Origin: Opitutales bacterium
GTDB lineage: Bacteria > Verrucomicrobiota > Verrucomicrobiia > Opitutales > Oceanipulchritudinaceae
NCBI GenBank assembly: GCA_020831585.1
Contig: JAFIGE010000014.1
Coordinates: 1 to 53,219 of the forward strand
Reading direction: 5' to 3'
DNA length: 53,219 bases
In this document: positions 26,869-36,324 of the stretch, one piece after another
How the letters are laid out: every line of letters begins with the position of its first letter
Numbering within the stretch: the first letter of the stretch is position 1
Position numbers and translations under genes: made by a program
Notes under the pieces: model-generated
What the model was told of the DNA's origin: nothing
Databases searched by the model: none
The model's input: only the letters and a program-made list of their open reading frames with translations

Positions 26869-29358
26869 GTGCAGATTGGCGGCATGGGGCGTTTCCGGAT
26901 ATTCAGGTGGAGTTTGGGAGTGGCGGTGCTGGTTGTGCTTTTGTTCGCTGGGCTGGGGGCGACGATGGCGTGGCTTTTTCGGGCGAGTTTGCCGATTCTG
27001 GAGGGTGAGGTGCGGGTGACGGGCTTGAGAGCAGGGGTGGAAGTGGAGCGCGATGCCCTGGGCGTCGTGACGATTCGTGCGGCGGATCGCCTTGATTTGG
27101 CGAGGGCAACGGGTTTCGTGCATGCTCAGGACCGCTACTTTTCGATGGATTTGCAGCGTCGCTTGGGGTCGGGAGAGCTGGCGGCCTTGATAGGTGCCGT
27201 GGCGCTTCCGATCGACAGGCGGCGGCGCCTGCACGCGGGGCCTGAGGTCATTGCGGAGATGTTTGCGGGTCTGCCAGCCGGGCAAAAGGCCCTTTTGGAG
27301 GCCTACGCGGAGGGGGTGAATGCCGGCTTGGCCTCGCTGGGATCGCGTCCGCCGGAGTATTGGCTTTTGCGCGAGCGTCCGCAGCCTTGGCAGGCGCGGG
27401 ACACTTTGGCCGTGGCGGTGGCCATGGCTTACGTTTTGCAGGATGCGGAGGCACGGATGGGGTGGACAGCAGAGCGGGCGCGTACCGTATTGCCGGAGGA
27501 AGTGATGACCTTTCTTTTCCACGGAGTGCGTTTTGGTGAGGCACCTTTGGATGAGGATGCAAATGTGGATACCGGGGCCATGCCCTTTCCGGCGGAAGCT
27601 TGGGCGGAGGTATTGGAGCGATTTTCCGGGAGCGCGGAGGGCCTTGCCCGCAGAGGCGCGGTGGGCGAGGAGCCCTTTTTTGGAAGCAATGCATGGGTGG
27701 TGGGGCCGGAGCGCACCCGTGGTGGACGGGCTCTCCTTGCGGGGGATCCTCATTTGGGCCTCTCCGTGCCAAACACGTGGTATCGAATGTCCCTCTTCTA
27801 CGAGGATCAAGGCGCGGTGCGCAGTTTGCACGGGGCGACTTTTCCAGGGGCTCCGTTTTTGGTCGCCGGCTCGAACACACGGGTGGCCTGGAGCCTCACC
27901 AACAGCTATGCCCGCATGAGTGATCTGGTCCGGGTGGAGGTGGACCCGGCGGATTCGCGCTATTATCTGACGCCCGATGGGCGGGAGCGATTTGGACGGC
28001 GGCGTGAACAAATTTTCGTGAAGGGACAGCGCGAAGCCGTGGTCCACGAGGTGAAGACGACGCGCTGGGGGCCGGTTCGGCCTTCGGCTTCGTCATCCGC
28101 TTCTAAAGGATTGCAACCGGAGGCGGCTACGGCGGATGGGGAGGAGGAGGATTCGGTTTACGCCCTTCTTTGGCTGGGCTTGGGGCAAGGCCGTTTGACA
28201 GCCGGTTTAGGCCAGTTGGAAGCCGCAAATTCCCTGCAGGAGCTGTTCGCCGCATCCTCGGAGGGGGGGATCCCCACGCAGAATCTGATCGCCGCCGATA
28301 GCATGGGACGCATCGGTTGGACGCTTTTGGGCCGCTTGCATGACCGCACGTCGACGCCCCATCCGTTTGCATTGGAGGCGGCTGAGGCCGATGTGGTGTT
28401 GGCGGCACGGGTTCCGGCATCGGCCTATCCGGTGATTTTGGATCCACCATCCGGCACTATTTGGTCAGCCAACCACCGCAAAGTGGGCGGAGCCCCCGGG
28501 GCCCTGATCGGTGAGGGCGGATTTGCCCGGGACGGTCGGGCTTTGCGCATTCGGGAGCGATTGCTGGATCACAGCGAACACGACGTATCGTCTTTCCTGG
28601 CGCTGCTCTTGGATACCCGGACGATTTATTTCGACGACTACCGCGACCTCCTGATGGGGGTGCTCGATGATTTCCCGGAAGGGGAGGGGGCTGATTCCGG
28701 CCAGGGACCTCGTTTTGAGAAAATGCGGGAGATTTTGCGCGACTGGAACGGGACGGCTGCCGTTGACTCGAAGGCCTACCGTCTGCTGGAGGCCTGGTAT
28801 GGACGCGCTTCGCGGGCGATCCAAACCCACCTTTTCGCACCGCTGGGAGAGGGGGTGTATCCGTCGCGGTTGCCGGGTTTTGGCGAGGTGTTGCGGCGTG
28901 TAATGTTGGAGCAACCGGCATCGCTCGTTCCGTTGGATGCGGCTGATTGGAATGCGTTTCACGGCGAGATACTGGCCGAAATTGCGGAGACTGCCTTTGA
29001 CGGTGCGGGAAACTGGATGCCGACTGCGACCTGGGGCGCATACAACCGATTGGATATGCGGCACCCCTTTTCAAACATGGTGCCGCAGGTTTCCCGCTGG
29101 TTGGATATGCCAGCGGATCCATTGCCGGGCAGCACGTTTTCGCCCCGGGTGCAGGGTCGCACCTTTGGGGCAAGTTTTCGCATGGTGGTCTCTCCGGGCG
29201 ATGAGGTCTCCGGGCTGTTTCACATGCCGGGCGGCAACTCCGGGCATTTCCTCTCACCTTTTTTTCGCGCGGGACACGCTGACTGGGTTGAGGGGCGGGC
29301 CGTGCCGTTGTTGCCAGGGGAGGCGGTGCATCGTTTGCGGTTGCATCCTGTCCCCTGA
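26869..29358 (+). CDS. Penicillin acylase-family Ntn-hydrolase, membrane-anchored
   Basis: An 829-residue autoprocessing amidase. An N-terminal membrane/signal segment (about residues 10-35) suggests a periplasmic location. The alpha-chain portion has VTIRAADRLDLARATGFVHAQDR and RRLGSGELAALIG. The catalytic serine is in FFGSNAW at residue 273, which becomes the free N-terminal nucleophile after self-cleavage. GDPHLGLSVPNTWY and GSNTRVAWSLTN (oxyanion/Asn region) follow. Relatives cleave beta-lactam side chains, acyl-homoserine lactones or other N-acyl amides, so the substrate is open. GTG at 26869 has AAGGGA 8 nt upstream; the Met at 26884 is an alternative. It ends 16 bp from the convergent tatD-like gene. 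Confidence 0.9.
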   Translation: MQIGGMGRFRIFRWSLGVAVLVVLLFAGLGATMAWLFRASLPILEGEVRVTGLRAGVEVERDALGVVTIRAADRLDLARATGFVHAQDRYFSMDLQRRLGSGELAALIGAVALPIDRRRRLHAGPEVIAEMFAGLPAGQKALLEAYAEGVNAGLASLGSRPPEYWLLRERPQPWQARDTLAVAVAMAYVLQDAEARMGWTAERARTVLPEEVMTFLFHGVRFGEAPLDEDANVDTGAMPFPAEAWAEVLERFSGSAEGLARRGAVGEEPFFGSNAWVVGPERTRGGRALLAGDPHLGLSVPNTWYRMSLFYEDQGAVRSLHGATFPGAPFLVAGSNTRVAWSLTNSYARMSDLVRVEVDPADSRYYLTPDGRERFGRRREQIFVKGQREAVVHEVKTTRWGPVRPSASSSASKGLQPEAATADGEEEDSVYALLWLGLGQGRLTAGLGQLEAANSLQELFAASSEGGIPTQNLIAADSMGRIGWTLLGRLHDRTSTPHPFALEAAEADVVLAARVPASAYPVILDPPSGTIWSANHRKVGGAPGALIGEGGFARDGRALRIRERLLDHSEHDVSSFLALLLDTRTIYFDDYRDLLMGVLDDFPEGEGADSGQGPRFEKMREILRDWNGTAAVDSKAYRLLEAWYGRASRAIQTHLFAPLGEGVYPSRLPGFGEVLRRVMLEQPASLVPLDAADWNAFHGEILAEIAETAFDGAGNWMPTATWGAYNRLDMRHPFSNMVPQVSRWLDMPADPLPGSTFSPRVQGRTFGASFRMVVSPGDEVSGLFHMPGGNSGHFLSPFFRAGHADWVEGRAVPLLPGEAVHRLRLHPVP

Positions 29359-29374
29359 AAGGAGAGAAGCCGCC

Positions 29375-30205
29375 TCACTGAAGAAATTTCAAAAGGTCTC
29401 GCAGATTTTGTTCGAGGGCTTCACGAAGAGATTCGGTGTCTTCTCCGCGTAATCCCGCGAGGCTGCGGAGCGATACGGCGAGATTACCGGGATGGCTGAG
29501 GCACGGGCCGTCCTCTCGCGCTTTCAAAAGAAGGGCTCCGGGCGTGTCTGCCGGCGGCGGCATGGAGGGCGCATCGGTTTCGACAAGGAGCCGCTCGCGG
29601 GGTATGATCCGGAAGGCGGCCCGCGCCCGCGTTTTCCGGGGGTCGGCGAACGAAGGAGAATAGGAAAAATAGGCACCCAGGTCTACGAAAACCGGCACCA
29701 GCTCCGGAGGCCCTCCGTATCCGTGAAGAAGGAAGGCAGGGGGGCGGTTCGGCGTGCCCTCCAGCACTTGGCGCAAGGGACCCCATGCCCGTAGGCAGTG
29801 CACCGTAAGTGGGCGGTTGAGACGATGTGCGAGGGAGAGGTGCTCCTTGAAAACGTGTGTCTGATCGGTGATGTCGGCCCCTTCGATCCACTTGTCGAGG
29901 CCACATTCGCCCACGCCTGTCTGCGGGTTTTGGATCAGGAGCGTTTCCAGCCGGCTCGCCCAGTCGCGGGGGCGCTCCCGAACTCGCCACGGATGTAGAC
30001 CAATTTGAGGAAGAATGCGGGCATCGGTGCGGGCGAGGGCAAGAACCGCTTCCCAGTCTGCGGGAGACGTGCCATTCACGATGCCGCGCCAATCGGCCGG
30101 GGCTTCGTCGCACAGCCAACGTTCCACGGAAAACCCGGCACCCCGCAATTGATCGTCGTGGAGATGGCAATGCGCATCGGTGAGCGGCCCGGGGGGAAGG
30201 TCCAC
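29375..30205 (-). CDS. TatD-family metal-dependent hydrolase
   Basis: A 276-residue TIM-barrel amidohydrolase of the TatD DNase family. The metal-site motifs are visible: DAHCHLHDDQL at 10-20, IGLHPW, GECGLDKW (metal-bridging Glu), the His in TVHC, HGYGG and ETDAPSM near the end. TatD proteins are metal-dependent nucleases, but several paralogues have unproven roles, so this is a family-level call. The sufE-like gene lies 9 bp upstream on the same strand, so they are probably co-transcribed. Confidence 0.88.
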   Translation of the reverse strand: MDLPPGPLTDAHCHLHDDQLRGAGFSVERWLCDEAPADWRGIVNGTSPADWEAVLALARTDARILPQIGLHPWRVRERPRDWASRLETLLIQNPQTGVGECGLDKWIEGADITDQTHVFKEHLSLAHRLNRPLTVHCLRAWGPLRQVLEGTPNRPPAFLLHGYGGPPELVPVFVDLGAYFSYSPSFADPRKTRARAAFRIIPRERLLVETDAPSMPPPADTPGALLLKAREDGPCLSHPGNLAVSLRSLAGLRGEDTESLREALEQNLRDLLKFLQ

Positions 30206-30214
30206 CGCGAGACT

Positions 30215-30634
30215 CTAGTTGCTGCCCGGGGTCCCCGCCATCTGGGCGGTGGCAAAGGCCACCATGCGCTTGTAAATCTGCGTGAGCCCGTTACGGCGAT
30301 TCGGCGAAAGGTGCTGGGTGATGCCAAATTTTTCGAGGAAAGCGGGCTCCTCGCGGATGATCACACCGGGCCGCTCCCCGCTGTAGAGGTGGCAGAGAAT
30401 GGCCGCGATTCCCTTGACGATGGCGGAATCGGCATCCACGCGGAAGCGGCAAATGCCGTCTTCGGCGGCGCAGACCAGGAAAACCTCCGACACGCAGCCC
30501 TCCACTTTGCGCTCCGGCGTCTTCTCGGCGTCGGCCAAGCCACCGTGAGCCCTTCCCAGGTCCACCACATACTCCAGGCGCTCATAGGCATCCGGCAGCA
30601 GTTCGAGCTGCTCGCCCAACTCCGTTCGTTTCAT
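30215..30634 (-). CDS. sufE: SufE-family cysteine desulfurase activator
   Basis: A 139-residue SufE-type protein that accepts persulfide sulfur from the SufS cysteine desulfurase during Fe-S cluster assembly. The active cysteine sits in KVEGCVSEVFL (Cys47 from the Met at 30634). LSPNRRNGLTQIYKRM at the C-terminal end is the conserved SufE helix. A start four codons upstream (30646) is possible. No other suf genes are in the window; instead it pairs with the TatD-like gene. It is divergent from the FAD oxidoreductase. Confidence 0.9.
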   Translation of the reverse strand: MKRTELGEQLELLPDAYERLEYVVDLGRAHGGLADAEKTPERKVEGCVSEVFLVCAAEDGICRFRVDADSAIVKGIAAILCHLYSGERPGVIIREEPAFLEKFGITQHLSPNRRNGLTQIYKRMVAFATAQMAGTPGSN

Positions 30635-30716
30635 TGCAAAATCCACATCCTCACCATGGACCCTTTTCTCCCGACTTCAAGAACGCATCAAAAAACACCC
30701 TCACCCAACGTACAAA

Positions 30717-30731
30717 GTATAGGCAGTATAC
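30717..30731. promoter_or_regulatory. GTATA-N5-TATAC dyad between sufE and FAD oxidoreductase
   Basis: GTATA-GGCAG-TATAC has perfect 5-bp arms, 83 bp upstream of the sufE start and 58 bp upstream of the FAD gene start. It sits in an AT-rich part of the divergent spacer, so it may be an operator or overlap a promoter. No regulator is assigned. Confidence 0.35.
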
Positions 30732-30788
30732 CAGATTTATTTTGTTGTCGCTGTTTGGAGTGGACAGCAGCGGGGGAGGGTGACTTCG

Positions 30789-32420
30789 ATGAGCGGGATG
30801 GAACGTTCAGCTTTGAATGCCGCGAAGGAGCGGCGCACGGATATCATTGTGCTGGGTTCGACGCCTGGCGGGATCATGGCGGCGGTAGCGGCGGCGCGCG
30901 AGGGATGCCGCGTTTTGCTCCTCGAGCGCTCGGATCATATCGGTGGGCTCCCGGCGAATGGCCTGGGGGCCACCGATATCGGCACGCGCGGGGGGACGGG
31001 GGGGCTTTTTCTGGAGTTTGTTGAACGTGTGCGGGCTCACTACCTGGAGATGTATGGTGTGGACTCGGCGCAGTTACGGGATTGCAGCGATGGGTATCAC
31101 TTCGAGCCGAGTGTGGCTGAGCGGGTGCTGGAAACGATGCTGGCCGAGGTTTCGGACCGGGTGGAGGTGCTGCGGATGCACGAGTTTCCGTCGACCGGGG
31201 GGCTGGTGGAGATGGCGGACGGCGCGCTCCGGAGTCTGCGCGTGCGCAACCGCCTGACCGGGGAGACGGTTGTTTGTGTAGGCCGCGTATTTATCGATGC
31301 CACCTATGAAGGTGATCTTTTTGCGGCAGCGGGCGCGCCCTTTCGGATGGGACGCGAGGGCCGTGCGGAGACGGGCGAGGAGATGGCGGGTTGCCTCTAC
31401 CAGGGGTGGCGGGAGCCGATGCACCCAGCCTCGACCTTTGAGGGCGATCATCGTGTGCAGGCTTACAATTATCGGTTGTGCCTCACGGAGCGGGCGGGCA
31501 ATCAGCGGGCCTTTGAGCGGCCGCCCAGTTTTGTGCGCGAGGAGTATCTTTCCCTGATTGACGATGTGCGCACCAACCGCTGGGCGGGCAAGATCGGTCC
31601 GGAGCTGCATTTGGAGGGGATTGGTAGGCTGACGAATATGGTTATTCTTCCGAATGGAAAGACCGATGCGAACAACCAGCACCTGGCCTTCCTTTCGACG
31701 GATTTACCCGAAGAAAACCAAGGCTGGGTGACGGGCTCCTGGGCCTTTCGCGACGCCTTCGCGCAGCGTCTTCGGGACTACACGGAGGGGCTCCTCTGGT
31801 TTGCAGCCAATGATCCGGAGGTGCCGGAGGCTTTCCGGCAAAGGTGTGCGCGGTGGGGGTTTGCGGCGGATGAATACACCGACAACGGAAATTTCCCCCG
31901 CCAGGTCTACGTGCGTGAAGGCCGCCGTTTGGAGGGGCGCTACGTTTTTTCGGCGAAGGATGTATTGCCCCTGGCGTCGACGGGGCGCCCCCCAGTTCAT
32001 GCGGATTCGGTGACGGCAAGCCACTATGCGCTCGATTCGCACGCGGTGCGCAAGCGGGAGGCGGACCGCCCGCATCTGGAAGGCTTTTTTAATGTGAGTG
32101 CGCGGCCCTACACGGTGCCTTACCGGGTCATGCTGCCGCAGAAGGTGGAAAATTTGCTCGTGCCGGTGGCGGTGGCGGGCACGCACGTGGGCTTCAGCAC
32201 CCTCCGGATGGAGCCCTGTTGGATGGCCCTTGGACAGGCTGCGGGAACGGCCGCCGCTCTGGCTTTGCGGGCGGGGCACGACCGCGTGGCCGAGGTCGAC
32301 ATCACCGCCTTGCAGGATCGTTTGTGGGCAGGCGGCGCGGTGCTGATCCATGGCGCACCCGAAGCCAAAGACGCCGAGAAACGCACTGCCTGGGAGCGCG
32401 AACAGTTGCGACAGGCGTAG
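30789..32420 (+). CDS. FAD-dependent oxidoreductase (FAD_oxidored-type)
   Basis: A 543-residue flavoprotein. The dinucleotide-binding start is DIIVLGSTPGGIMAAVAAAREG followed by LLERSDHIGG, the pattern of the PF12831 FAD_oxidored group common in Verrucomicrobia, Lentisphaerae and Planctomycetes. Other typical segments are FIDATYEGDLFAAAG, YNYRLCLTE, LPNGKTDANN, VPYRVMLP and THVGFSTLRMEPCWMALGQAAG. No signal peptide is seen. GGAGGG at 30775-30780 is 8 nt before the ATG at 30789, which favours it over the GTG at 30780. The substrate is unknown; relatives often sit near polysaccharide-degradation genes. A terminator at 32532 separates it from the next gene. Confidence 0.85.
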   Translation: MSGMERSALNAAKERRTDIIVLGSTPGGIMAAVAAAREGCRVLLLERSDHIGGLPANGLGATDIGTRGGTGGLFLEFVERVRAHYLEMYGVDSAQLRDCSDGYHFEPSVAERVLETMLAEVSDRVEVLRMHEFPSTGGLVEMADGALRSLRVRNRLTGETVVCVGRVFIDATYEGDLFAAAGAPFRMGREGRAETGEEMAGCLYQGWREPMHPASTFEGDHRVQAYNYRLCLTERAGNQRAFERPPSFVREEYLSLIDDVRTNRWAGKIGPELHLEGIGRLTNMVILPNGKTDANNQHLAFLSTDLPEENQGWVTGSWAFRDAFAQRLRDYTEGLLWFAANDPEVPEAFRQRCARWGFAADEYTDNGNFPRQVYVREGRRLEGRYVFSAKDVLPLASTGRPPVHADSVTASHYALDSHAVRKREADRPHLEGFFNVSARPYTVPYRVMLPQKVENLLVPVAVAGTHVGFSTLRMEPCWMALGQAAGTAAALALRAGHDRVAEVDITALQDRLWAGGAVLIHGAPEAKDAEKRTAWEREQLRQA

Positions 32421-32531
32421 CCGGGACGGCTTCAGCCCCCGGCCCGCAGCGGCCATTGGTGTGCGGATTGACCGACGTTGATGGCGTCGCGCGAAAGCGC
32501 AGGGTCTCTGTGGACTGCCTGCCGTTGCGCT

Positions 32532-32562
32532 GTCGGGGGATAAATCCCACCGACTACTTTTT
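32532..32562 (+). terminator. Rho-independent terminator after the FAD oxidoreductase
   Basis: GTCGG-GGGAT-AA-ATCCC-A-CCGAC forms a 10-bp stem with a single bulge, followed by TACTTTTTG. It lies 112 bp past the FAD gene stop and 65 bp before the next start, so the two genes probably have separate transcripts. Confidence 0.75.
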
Positions 32563-32626
32563 GCGCGCAATCCCGTGCGCCGGTTTACAGTTGCCGGTCG
32601 CGCATTGTGTATCTTCTCATGTATGC

Positions 32627-33523
32627 ATGATCCTCGAAAAGACGGCGCGTGCATCCCTCACGGCCTTTGAACTCGATGTTGGCGATGAGCTGCACTTTCG
32701 TATGTCCAACGGACAGGTCCGCCGCATCCGCCTGGAAAGGGCCCATGCCGCTATCGACCACACGACCTTGAAGAAGGTCAAGGAGCCGGAATTTGGGGCG
32801 CACACGGTCTTGCGCATGCACGCGCGCATCCTCGTCGACGGGCACGCGATCGATCTCGTCCGTTGGGTGGGCAACCAAAAGAGCTTTTACGAGCCGTGGG
32901 AGTTTTTCGGATTGCGGCTCTGGTTTGATGGCGTGGCGGCCCTCTTTGATCACTTGAATGAGAACCACGGGGCCTGCAAGCCCCGCAAGGCGGCGCGCTT
33001 TGCCGTGCAGGAGGCGGGTGCGCGCATCTGCCCGGTGCTGCTGCACCCGTGGTGTCCTCTGCCGCGCGGAGGCCTTCGCATAGAGGATTGTTATGAAGGT
33101 TCTGACTGCTGGATGGGTCCCTATCATGGTGCGGATGCCCATGGGGGGCTGGATATCAACCATCCGGCGGGCACGCCCATCTGGACACCGGTGCCCGTGC
33201 AGAGGCACGGGCTCTTCAATTCCCTGGAAAAGGGCGACAACAACAACCGGTGGCGCGGGTTCTGTGAATGGGGCGATGGTTCTGTGTGGGTTCTGCAGGT
33301 GCACCACCTTCTGCGCCTGCGTGTGCCCGAAGAGCGACCACTGGCTGCGGGTACTCTTCTTGCGGATGGGGCCGGCGTTTGGAATGGATCTCACGAGCAC
33401 AGCCACTTCGCTTTCAAGGTGACCGAGCCCGGTTGCGAGGAATCCGACGCCATCCCGCTCGATCCGTGGATTCTCTTTTGGCAAATGTACCGCGACCGTG
33501 CGGCTGCGTTGTCTCATCGATGA
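32627..33523 (+). CDS. M23 (LytM)-like zinc peptidase-fold protein without signal peptide
   Basis: A 298-residue protein whose C-terminal half matches the LytM/M23 zinc-peptidase pattern. It has His172-x3-Asp176 in HGGLDINHPAGTPIWTP, a VWVLQVHHL strand-His motif, LAAGTLLADGAG, and His258-x-His260 in SHEHSHFAF. The metal ligands therefore appear intact. The N-terminal half (MILEKTARASLTAFELDVGDELHF) is not recognised, and no export signal is visible, which is odd for a peptidoglycan endopeptidase. The start at 32627 excludes an upstream frame that runs back into the FAD gene. It may act on another substrate or be exported non-classically. Confidence 0.7.
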   Translation: MILEKTARASLTAFELDVGDELHFRMSNGQVRRIRLERAHAAIDHTTLKKVKEPEFGAHTVLRMHARILVDGHAIDLVRWVGNQKSFYEPWEFFGLRLWFDGVAALFDHLNENHGACKPRKAARFAVQEAGARICPVLLHPWCPLPRGGLRIEDCYEGSDCWMGPYHGADAHGGLDINHPAGTPIWTPVPVQRHGLFNSLEKGDNNNRWRGFCEWGDGSVWVLQVHHLLRLRVPEERPLAAGTLLADGAGVWNGSHEHSHFAFKVTEPGCEESDAIPLDPWILFWQMYRDRAAALSHR

Positions 33524-33695
33524 ACGACTCCGCGCATGTGGCTTACGCATTTTTGCATGTGATTGGCGCAAATTAGACTTTCAATTCAAGTGGTTCTCGT
33601 AGATAATGCTTTAACCGGTTGAGATCCTTCTCCCTTACTGTGGATCTCTGCTCCCATTCCGGTTTTCTTCTTAATCCCAACCCCCCATCCTGTAT

Positions 33696-36215
33696 ATGCG
33701 AAATTCTCCGAACTTTGGAGTGCGCCCGATGTGTGCACTTCTTTTAACTGGTTTTCTGGTGACCAGTCTGTCGGCTCAGCCGACCTACAATCCGGTTGCC
33801 GCTCATTACGGATCCGATGCGGGCTACCCCGCTTGGACGGAAACCATCCGCTGGGACAATGTCATCGACATGTCGACCTACACGAATGGTGACAACAACT
33901 TCGAGCGTTTTGAAAATGCGCGCGACGAACTCCATGCGCAAGGCGGAGGCGTCCTCTTTTATCCGGCGGGCACGTATTTCTTTGACCTTCCCGACATGGG
34001 CTTTGGTCCGGGCATCGGCCCCCTGAGCCGCGGTCTCATGCTCAAGAGCGGTGTGGTCATTCGGGGCGAGACGCCCTCAGCCAATCAAGCGGTTGTGCGG
34101 GCCTCGGAAGACACGACCCATCCGGACTTTGCCAACAACGTGACGCATAACCTGAACCCGGAAACGGTTTTCGTTTTTCCGACGCACATGCGTGGAGTTG
34201 ACCCAGTCACCAGTAATCCGAATTCAGCGGGTGAGGTTCCCTCGCACTGGAGTTTCATCGGCATGACCGTGGGGGATGGCGAAGACAACTTGGCCGACGT
34301 GCACAATATCGGCATCGTCAATGTCACCCTTGAGGGAGGCACGGTTTACTGGGGCTACCACACCAACCGCCCGGCGACCATGCAAGAAGGCCGCTGGTTC
34401 AATGGTGTGTGGAAAGACAACTGGCCGGGCTTTGCCGCCCCTGAGGAAACCTGGGCCGGGCACACCCCCAATGGCACGCACTACATGCACGCCATTCACG
34501 GTGCCCAAAACTGGCACGACCCGGTCTTCGCGGGCTCCGGTCGCCTCGTCATGAACGTGAAGATCAATAATGGCGCGACGTGGAACGATATGTTCTATCC
34601 TGACCGCCGCAGCCCCGACAATACGTTCTTACCGGCCGATGCCTTTTCGCACTACCGCTTTACCGGTCGCATCAGCGTGCACGGGTCGAACATTTTTGTG
34701 GCGAACAACGTCATTGCCAAGCCCACGAAGAACTTCATCCACCGCATGCTCCAAACCCCGCGTTCCCAGGCAGGCAATCATGAGCGCCTTGTCCTCTTCG
34801 ACTACGCCAATCACATCGGGGTGGATATCAACAAGAGCAATTTCGGGGGTAAGCAGGATAACCCCACGGTGATCATGCCCGGGACAGGTTATAATTTCGA
34901 GAACGTCATCGTGCGGGACAACTGGGTCTTTAACCGTGGCAACAAAAACTTCGAAATCTCCGGCCAGTGGGTCACGATCAAGAACAACCATGCCGAGAAA
35001 TTCCAGATTGGGCTCACTTTCCCTTTCAACTATGTGACGAATCCAACCGTCGTGGCGGGCGCATCCGAGGCCACGGGGGTGACGATGCAAGGAGTCTCCT
35101 TCGACGGCTGGGATTATCAGCACACGACAACCGCCTCCGACTACATGAACCGCGGCTTTGATATCGGCGGCCGGAATCTCTGGGCGCACCGCAATTCCCT
35201 CGTCAATTCCGGTTCTATCGGCAACGACGGTGAAGGCGTGATGGCGCAGGAGCACAACCGCGTCGGCGTCTATTCCTGGGCCTTCTCCCATAACATGCAC
35301 GGTCGGGCGAACAAGGGCCCGGGGACGATCGGCGAGAACGGCTGGCACGGCTCCTGGAACATGCAGCAATTCGGCTTCCTTCTTCTGCGCAACTGGTCGC
35401 ACGGCGGCGTCGGTTTCTTCGGCGTAAACCGCGATTCCAGCCCCGATACGGGCTTCAATTGGCTTCTCGATGCCTCGATTGTGGGCGGAAACACCGGCCC
35501 GGGCGGTATCTCGCTGGGGCTGACGGGTGGCGATTGGGTTGGTCCGAACGAACCGATCGACTACAATATCTCCGACCATGCCGACGAGGTGAGTGCGCCG
35601 TCAGACGTCACCGCCACGCTTCAGGCCGATGGCAGCGTGCGTATCGATTGGGTAGATACAGCGGATAACGAGCTGGGTTTCCGCGTGGATCGACGCGTGG
35701 ATGGCGGCGATTGGCTCACAATCGCCTACCGACCCCTTTCCAATTTGCTCAAAACAATTACGGATGTTCAGGATCCTCTCGAACGGAAGGGCGCTTCTTC
35801 TCTTGTTCCGACACCGACCATGATCTCTGAACTCAATCCGCAGGCCTGGGTCGACTTCCTTGCCCCGACGGGTTCAGCCGACCTCATCGAGTACCGCGTG
35901 GTTGCCATCAATGTGAACGATGACGATTCCACGGGCGTGAGTGAAGTGGCCGCGCTCGGAGCCGGTCCACCGCCAGTGCCGCAAGTGCCGGTGGGTGTGG
36001 CCCTCCGCGTCGATTCCGGCGACATCAAGGTTAGCTTTGTTTCTGCGAACGGCGTGCGTTATCAGCTCCAGCGTTCAACGACTCTGGCGGCCGATAGCTG
36101 GGTCGATGTCGGCCCGGAATTGATCGGCGACGGCTCGGAAATGGAAATGACTCACGAGAGCGGCGCACCCGCTTCCGGAGAACGGGTCTTCTTCCGTATC
36201 CAGGTAATCGACTAA
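33696..36215 (+). CDS. Secreted right-handed beta-helix (pectate lyase-like) protein with fibronectin-like C-terminus, paralogue A
   Basis: An 839-residue exported protein. The signal peptide ends at SLSAQ (about residue 28). The next region has the glycan-lyase/phage-tailspike-type opening (ARDELHAQGGGVLFYPAGTYFF, LMLKSGVVIRGETP), and the core is rich in Asn/Gly turns typical of parallel beta-helices. From about residue 630 a fibronectin-like module (VRIDWVDTADNELGFRVDRR, EYRVVAINVNDDDSTG) leads to a tail ending RVFFRIQVID. No catalytic residues can be assigned. It is the upstream member of a tandem pair; 617 bp of it (34507-35123) is identical to paralogue B while the flanks have diverged. 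Polysaccharide binding or degradation is a class-level inference. Confidence 0.82.
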   Translation: MRNSPNFGVRPMCALLLTGFLVTSLSAQPTYNPVAAHYGSDAGYPAWTETIRWDNVIDMSTYTNGDNNFERFENARDELHAQGGGVLFYPAGTYFFDLPDMGFGPGIGPLSRGLMLKSGVVIRGETPSANQAVVRASEDTTHPDFANNVTHNLNPETVFVFPTHMRGVDPVTSNPNSAGEVPSHWSFIGMTVGDGEDNLADVHNIGIVNVTLEGGTVYWGYHTNRPATMQEGRWFNGVWKDNWPGFAAPEETWAGHTPNGTHYMHAIHGAQNWHDPVFAGSGRLVMNVKINNGATWNDMFYPDRRSPDNTFLPADAFSHYRFTGRISVHGSNIFVANNVIAKPTKNFIHRMLQTPRSQAGNHERLVLFDYANHIGVDINKSNFGGKQDNPTVIMPGTGYNFENVIVRDNWVFNRGNKNFEISGQWVTIKNNHAEKFQIGLTFPFNYVTNPTVVAGASEATGVTMQGVSFDGWDYQHTTTASDYMNRGFDIGGRNLWAHRNSLVNSGSIGNDGEGVMAQEHNRVGVYSWAFSHNMHGRANKGPGTIGENGWHGSWNMQQFGFLLLRNWSHGGVGFFGVNRDSSPDTGFNWLLDASIVGGNTGPGGISLGLTGGDWVGPNEPIDYNISDHADEVSAPSDVTATLQADGSVRIDWVDTADNELGFRVDRRVDGGDWLTIAYRPLSNLLKTITDVQDPLERKGASSLVPTPTMISELNPQAWVDFLAPTGSADLIEYRVVAINVNDDDSTGVSEVAALGAGPPPVPQVPVGVALRVDSGDIKVSFVSANGVRYQLQRSTTLAADSWVDVGPELIGDGSEMEMTHESGAPASGERVFFRIQVID
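34507..35123 (+). repeat. 617-bp tract identical to 37341-37957 (copy in paralogue A)
   Basis: Base-by-base comparison shows identity to 37341-37957 at a constant offset of 2834 with no indels. The sequences differ immediately outside: CCC/CCG before it and ACGAC/GGGAC after it. Neighbouring coding sequence shows scattered differences, including many synonymous ones. Confidence 0.9.
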
Positions 36216-36243
36216 TTTTTTAGCACACCGGCCTTTAAATCCC

Positions 36244-36324
36244 TTAAGTCAGAAACCGCTCCGCCTCGCCCTTCTTGGGCATTCGGCAAGCCTCGCGCTT
36301 GCCGAAGAGGCGGTAGCGGTTTCT
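36244..36324 (-). pseudogene. Relic of the 3' end of the DCC-family gene
   Basis: Read on the minus strand, this encodes the last 26 residues of the DCC-family protein at 39119-39559: RNRYRLFGKREACRMP, then the same GEAERFLT end and a stop. There is one substitution (KKGE for KAGE). Similarity stops at about 36324. It has the same position and orientation relative to paralogue A as the full gene has to paralogue B, so it is a truncated by-product of the tandem duplication. Confidence 0.9.

Noticed and set aside
30689-33523. A polysaccharide-utilisation locus including the FAD oxidoreductase and beta-helix genes
   Set aside because: No SusC/D pair, sulfatase or assignable glycoside hydrolase is present and the genes are separated by a terminator; the grouping is not supported.
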